Source of the DNA: an uncultured Gaiellaceae bacterium | Lineage (GTDB): Bacteria; Actinomycetota; Thermoleophilia; Gaiellales; Gaiellaceae | DNA length: 10,615 bases | Reading direction: 5' to 3' | NCBI GenBank assembly: GCA_955652075.1 | Contig: CATPAS010000335.1 | Coordinates: 1 to 10,615, forward strand | Shown here: positions 6,072 through 10,615 of the stretch, one piece after another | Position numbering within the stretch: the first letter of the stretch is position 1 | Layout: each line of letters opens with the position of its first letter | Notes under the pieces: model-generated | Seen by the model: only the letters and a program-made list of their open reading frames with translations | Databases searched by the model: none | What the model was told of the DNA's origin: nothing | Made by a program: the position numbers and the translations under genes

Positions 6072-7094
6072 GCGGTTTCCTCGCGCTCGAGGATGGCACG
6101 GTCTTCCGGGGCGATTCCGTGGCAGCCGAGGGCTTCGCGGTCGGCGAGGCGGTGTTCACCACCGCCATGACCGGTTACCAGGAAGTGGTCACCGACCCGA
6201 GCTTTGCAGAGCAGCTCGTCTGCTTCACGGCGCCGATGGTCGGCAACTACGGCGTCGCCGAGGGGCGGTCCGAATCGGCGCGGCCACATGCTCGCGCGGT
6301 GCTCATGCGCGAGGCGCGCGGCCCCGCGTGGACGGACTGGCTCCACGAACGCGGGATCGTGGCGCTCAGCGGCATCGACACCCGGTCCCTGGTGCTCAAG
6401 CTGCGCGATGGGGGGGCGATGCGGGCGGTGGCCGTCGCCGGCGGCGGCTCCGCCGAGCAAGCCGTCTCGGTGGCGCGGTCCCAGCCGTCGATGGCGGGAC
6501 GCGCGCTCGCAGCCGAGGTGTCGACTCCAAGGCCGTACGTCTACGCAGACGCCGGACTCGCGCGGATCGCGGTCGTGGATTACGGCTGTAAGCGTTCCAT
6601 CCTCCGACGCCTGGCAGGCGCCGGCGCAGCGGTGACGGTGTTCCCGCACGACGCGACCGAGGACGAGCTGCTCCGGTTCGACGCCGTGGTCCTCTCGAAC
6701 GGCCCCGGCGACCCCGAGCCGCTCGCGAACGAGATCGCCGTGGTGCGCGACCTGATCGGGCGCGTGCCCCTCCTCGGGATCTGTCTCGGGCACCAGCTGC
6801 TCGCGCTCGCCGCCGGGCACGAAACCTTCAAGCTCCCCTTCGGTCACCGCGGCGCGAACCATCCAGTTCTGGAACGCGCGTCAGGACGCGTGCTCGTCAC
6901 GAGCCAGAACCACGGCTTCGCCGTCGCGCCGTCCGAGTCACGTGAGGCGACGTACGTGTCGCTCTATGACGGGACCGTCGAGGGGCTCGACTTTCCGCTC
7001 GAGCACGCACGGTCGGTGCAGTTCCATCCGGAAGCGGGGCCCGGCCCGCACGACGCCTGGCCGATCATCGAACAGTGGGTCGAGGAGGTGGCGT

Positions 7095-7111
<17 letters not shown>
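6068..7111 (+). CDS. carA: Carbamoyl phosphate synthase small (glutaminase) subunit
   Basis: This 347-residue subunit hydrolyses glutamine and passes ammonia to CarB. The N-terminal CarA domain has [26 protein letters not shown] at 31-45 and GNYGV at 59-63; SGIDTR is at 101-106. The class I glutamine amidotransferase domain follows, with VVDYGCK at 169-175, LSNGPGDP at 209-216, catalytic Cys239 in [19 protein letters not shown] at 256-267 and the His320/Glu322 pair in FHPEA. The triad is complete. It starts at a GTG overlapping the pyrC stop (GTGA) with no strong ribosome-binding site, so coupling to pyrC is likely. Length is slightly below the usual 360-380, mostly through a short linker between the domains. 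It overlaps carB by 17 bases. Confidence 0.96.
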
Positions 7112-10134
<3,023 letters not shown>

Positions 10135-10154
<20 letters not shown>

Positions 10155-10615
10155 CGTCGCTGCAAACGAGCAGGTCGGGCCTTACACGCTGCTGCGTGTC
10201 GCGCGCGGCGGCATCGACCCGGGCGTCCCGGGGCAGTTCTTCATGCTCGAGGCGCCCGGCCGCTTGCTGCCTCGGCCGATGAGCCTCTGCCGCGCGCCTC
10301 GTGGCGAGCTCGCCTTCCTGATCGATGCGATCGGACCCGGGACGAAGGCGCTCTGCGAGCTCGAAACCGGCGACGGTCTGCACGTGCTCGGCCCACTGGG
10401 GAACGGGTTCGCCCTCGACGTGGAACGCCCGCTCCTCGTCGGCGGCGGCATCGGGATCGCGCCGCTCCCTTACCTCTCCGAAGCGCTCGGGCGGCCGCCC
10501 GCCGGGCTCGGTTTCCGCTCGGACTGGCACGCCGAGGCCGCCGAGCTCGTGCCGAACGCGCAGGCCTGCGTCGAGCCGACACTCGTGACGCAGCTGATCC
10601 CGGGCGGAATGGACG
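10135..10615 (+). CDS. pyrK: Dihydroorotate dehydrogenase electron-transfer subunit (partial, C-terminus beyond right edge)
   Basis: The frame is open from ATG 10135 to the right edge: 160 codons without a stop. AGGAG lies ten bases upstream and the start overlaps the end of carB by 20 bases. The ferredoxin-reductase-like FAD domain shows PGQFFML at 32-38, the flavin motif RPMSLC at 47-52 and GPLGNGF at 86-92; the NAD(H) domain begins with [11 protein letters not shown] at 101-111. In type 1B dihydroorotate dehydrogenase PyrK passes electrons from PyrD through FAD and a 2Fe-2S cluster to NAD+. The cluster cysteines would lie beyond the window and cannot be checked. After LGFRS at 125-129 the protein runs quickly to [12 protein letters not shown] at 145-156, without the TDDGSxGxxG stretch usual before the VT in PyrK. 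Another flavin reductase is possible, but the operon makes PyrK by far the best call. Confidence 0.88.

Overview
The window is GC-rich and gene-dense, and third codon positions are strongly G/C. I read it as a chromosomal segment of an actinobacterium. The compact rnz, small DUF2007-like gene, Erm-like gene and [18 protein letters not shown] order, together with a leaderless-type promoter, would suit a Thermoleophilia-like lineage (Gaiellales or Solirubrobacterales). That placement is inference from gene content and protein style only; nothing here fixes the genus.

Layout. (1) Positions 1-1046, minus strand: the N-terminal 348 codons of a membrane-anchored HD-GYP-type phosphodiesterase that runs off the left edge. 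(2) Positions 1047-1114: a short divergent promoter region. (3) Positions 1115-3091, plus strand: ribonuclease Z, a 69-residue acidic DUF2007-like protein joined by an ATGA overlap, and an Erm-type 23S rRNA adenine N6-methyltransferase. The methyltransferase begins at a weakly preceded GTG, inside a short out-of-frame ORF that has the good Shine-Dalgarno sequence. (4) Positions 3092-3188: the leader of the pyrimidine operon. It holds a recognisable PyrR-binding RNA hairpin whose 3' arm contains the ribosome-binding site of a 14-codon ORF; the stop of that ORF overlaps the GTG of pyrR. (5) Positions 3189-10615: pyrR, pyrB, pyrC, carA, carB and the first 160 codons of pyrK, every junction overlapping by 4-20 bases.

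How it works together. CarA/CarB make carbamoyl phosphate, PyrB condenses it with aspartate, PyrC closes the ring to dihydroorotate, and PyrK (with a PyrD presumably beyond the right edge) would carry electrons from dihydroorotate oxidation to NAD+. PyrR senses uridine nucleotides and, from the RNA geometry here, probably represses by hiding the leader ribosome-binding site, so that overlaps pass the signal down the operon. There is no U-tract terminator in the leader, so the control looks translational rather than attenuation.

No mobile element, CRISPR array, tRNA or rRNA gene was seen. The points most worth following up are the two short out-of-frame leader ORFs (2323-2397 before the Erm-like gene, 3148-3192 before pyrR) and shortened segments in CarB and PyrK.
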